From Entrophospora sp. SA101 (Eukaryota; Glomeromycota; Glomeromycetes; Entrophosporales; Entrophosporaceae): DNA of 18,021 nt. This document shows positions 16,553 to 18,021 of the stretch, one piece after another. The translations under genes and the position numbers were made by a program. The DNA is taken from contig CAUDNR010004514.1 of NCBI GenBank assembly GCA_958430865.1, positions 27,109-45,129 on the forward strand, in the 5' to 3' direction. The notes beneath the pieces were generated by a model, which saw only the letters and a program-made list of their open reading frames with translations, was not told where the DNA came from and did no database searches. How positions within the stretch are numbered: the stretch's first letter is position 1; each line of letters starts with the position of its first letter.

Positions 16553-18021
16553 TTAACTCTCAAATTGTCTATCCACATCTCTATATACTGTCTCTAGAAC
16601 AGAACGATGTGACTTGTATTGTTTCATTGCAAATTCTGCTTGGATTCCATCTAAACCTCTTCTATAGCATTCCATAAATCTTTTTGTTCTTCGTGCATAT
16701 CTTCTCATTTCAACTAAACTAACAGAATCTAAAGCAATAGGAACATTCCTTTGTAAGCTACTCCAGGTATACTCACAATTATTTCGGGCATATCTCTTTG
16801 CTGATCCCCAGCACATCTCAATAAAATTTAGCTCAGGATGAAATTTGGGATAAAAAATGGCTTTATGACCTAAATTTTCAATTACTTCCTGCAAATAAGG
16901 TTTTTTTGGTTGGCAAAAATCTTCTTGAGCACCAAGAATATGTCTTGCACAACAGGAAGGGTTTTCATCTATATTTCCTTTTTTACCACAGGAAAGCCGC
17001 AGATGTGGTTGCCACAAACCACGTTCCATTAAAATAGTTCTAATTCCCTTTGCATGGCCATTTGAATCCACTAAATTTTGAACTTGTCCATTAAATAAAG
17101 TGCTTCTTTTAAGTGGTTGCTTACCTCCATCACTTAAATTCATATTATTTACATCAAGAGCATCTTTTGCAGGTGAAGCATGGGCAGATGAATTGTCAAA
17201 GGCAAATACTGCAATGGCTCCAGGATGGGTTTTCTCAAAGATTGGTATTGCATGTTCCACAATCTATAATATAAAATTTTTTAATCATTATGTATATACT
17301 AAATTAGACACTTAAAAAAATTTACCTGTTTTATAAGTTGATCCAAATTCCACCATCCATCATTATTTTTTCCTGGACTAATTATGATACGAGCTTCATG
17401 TGGCATGTTATCACTTACCTCTAGTTTTTGTTCTTCTGAGAGTCTTAACCATCCAACAGTCTCAGTCACAAAATCACTCACATGTAATGATCGACCACGA
17501 CTCTTCTTCATTAGAGGTTGTTCATTGACAGGGTGCCAACCTTCTTTTTTTCCATCATTTGATTCAAAAACAGTTTCATCATGAGCAACCCAAATGTGAA
17601 GAGAATCACCTTCTGAAAGATCAGGATCAATCCTTGTGTCCATTTCATCACCTGTGAATGCTGGCATGAAATTTTCCAAACTATAAAAATATTTCAGTAA
17701 GTTTTTTTAAATATTAATTTTACATAAAAACAATATCACCTTAACCATTATATCTATTTATTTTTAGCAATTAATGAACCAGTTTCCACAATCAATTTGA
17801 ATTTCTGCATCAAATTTTTGATTTGAGGCTTTAATAGAAATTTCAAAGCATTTAATTAAAATAATTAAATTAATCAAATTACCTTTTCATCTCTTCTAAA
17901 AATACTTTTCTATACTCAACCACATCTGGTCTTTCATGGCCATCGATGTATAAACCTTTTTTATATTTTGAATAAACAAGACCTAATCTCTTAAGCAACC
18001 TTCTAACTGTTTTTTCACTAT
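16553..18021 (-). CDS. DDE transposase (Tc1/mariner/IS630-like, fungal long-insert type), partial at N-terminus
   Basis: Exons 17883->18021, 17326-17680 and 16553-17263 are joined in phase across introns of 202 and 62 nt, and the frame is open to TAA at 16553-16555. The visible part starts in a helix-turn-helix-like region (SEKTVRRLLKRLGL), then KGLYIDGHERPDVVEYRK. Catalytic triad candidates are D in WVAHDET (17578-17580), D in FAFDNSSAH (17195-17197) and E in HPELNFIEMCWG (16817-16819). Between the second D and the E lie ~125 residues with GGKQPLKRST, ERGLW and a Cys motif CCARHILGAQEDF, far longer than the 34-residue spacing of Tc1 but usual for this fungal family. The C-terminal ARRTKRFMECYRRGLD and YKSHR are also family-typical. 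No disabling change was seen, so the copy may be functional. The N-terminus lies past 18021. Confidence 0.88.

Larger units (their letters stand above)
16431..18021 (-). mobile_element. ITm (Tc1/mariner/IS630-like) DNA transposon, 3' end through window edge
   Basis: The left boundary is TA (16431-16432) followed by a Tc1-style terminus CAGTGCCGGTCACAAGTACA (16433 onward). About 100 bp of internal non-coding DNA then precedes the transposase stop codon. The transposase runs leftward from beyond 18021, so the other terminal repeat lies outside the window and the exact TIR length cannot be measured here. Confidence 0.7.

Noticed and set aside
17100..17584. Plus-strand ORFs at 17100-17315 and 17384-17584
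   Set aside because: Antisense shadows of the transposase exons.
1..18021. CRISPR arrays, bacterial operons, ribosome binding sites
   Set aside because: The window is eukaryotic, with spliced genes; no regularly spaced identical repeats with unique spacers are present.

Overview
This window looks like nuclear DNA of an AT-rich fungus, most likely an arbuscular mycorrhizal fungus (Glomeromycotina, Rhizophagus-like). The reasons are the very high A+T content, protein genes broken into short exons by introns of roughly 60-230 nt with GT..TAG/AAG/CAG borders, abundant (AAT)n and (AT)n microsatellites, many transposon traces, and protein families I associate with Rhizophagus: an expanded MGNxxS methyltransferase family, an intron-bearing DDE transposase with a CCARHIL motif, and a lineage-specific unknown family with YPDYSWHLLESNS and SEVSYGP motifs. 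Family assignments come from reading translations by eye, with no database search.

Layout, left to right. 1-1440: no intact gene, a degenerate ~67-bp tandem repeat and a possible decayed coding stretch. 1441-2989 (minus): a complete six-exon RACK1/Asc1 gene whose 234-nt fifth intron carries a C/D box snoRNA recognisable as U24/snR24. 3639-6424 (minus): a complete ten-exon APC3/CDC27 gene encoding a TPR subunit of the anaphase-promoting complex, with an Asn/Asp-rich tail and a plausible cryptic eleventh exon. 6425-11588: a 5-kb gene-poor stretch with a perfect 281-bp tandem duplication, a ~625-bp hAT-like inverted-repeat element holding a coding relic, microsatellites and short dispersed repeats. 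11589-12861 (plus): a three-exon SAM-dependent methyltransferase. 12862-15032: non-coding, with a 114-bp TA-flanked miniature inverted-repeat element. 15033-16423: a ~1.4-kb unit bounded by imperfect ~80-bp inverted repeats and enclosing a disabled gene of unknown function on the minus strand. 16431-18021: the 3' part of an ITm (Tc1/mariner/IS630-like) DNA transposon with an apparently intact three-exon transposase running off the right edge.

Functionally, RACK1 (ribosome and signalling scaffold) and its intronic rRNA-methylation guide link ribosome decoding and rRNA modification in one transcription unit. CDC27 is an unrelated cell-cycle housekeeping neighbour on the same strand. The right third is a patch of nested or abutting mobile elements. 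The most notable item is the snR24 guide sitting in the RACK1 intron, apparently at the codon position used by the budding yeast ASC1 intron. The second is the inverted-repeat unit carrying a recently broken lineage-specific gene directly beside a live-looking transposon end.
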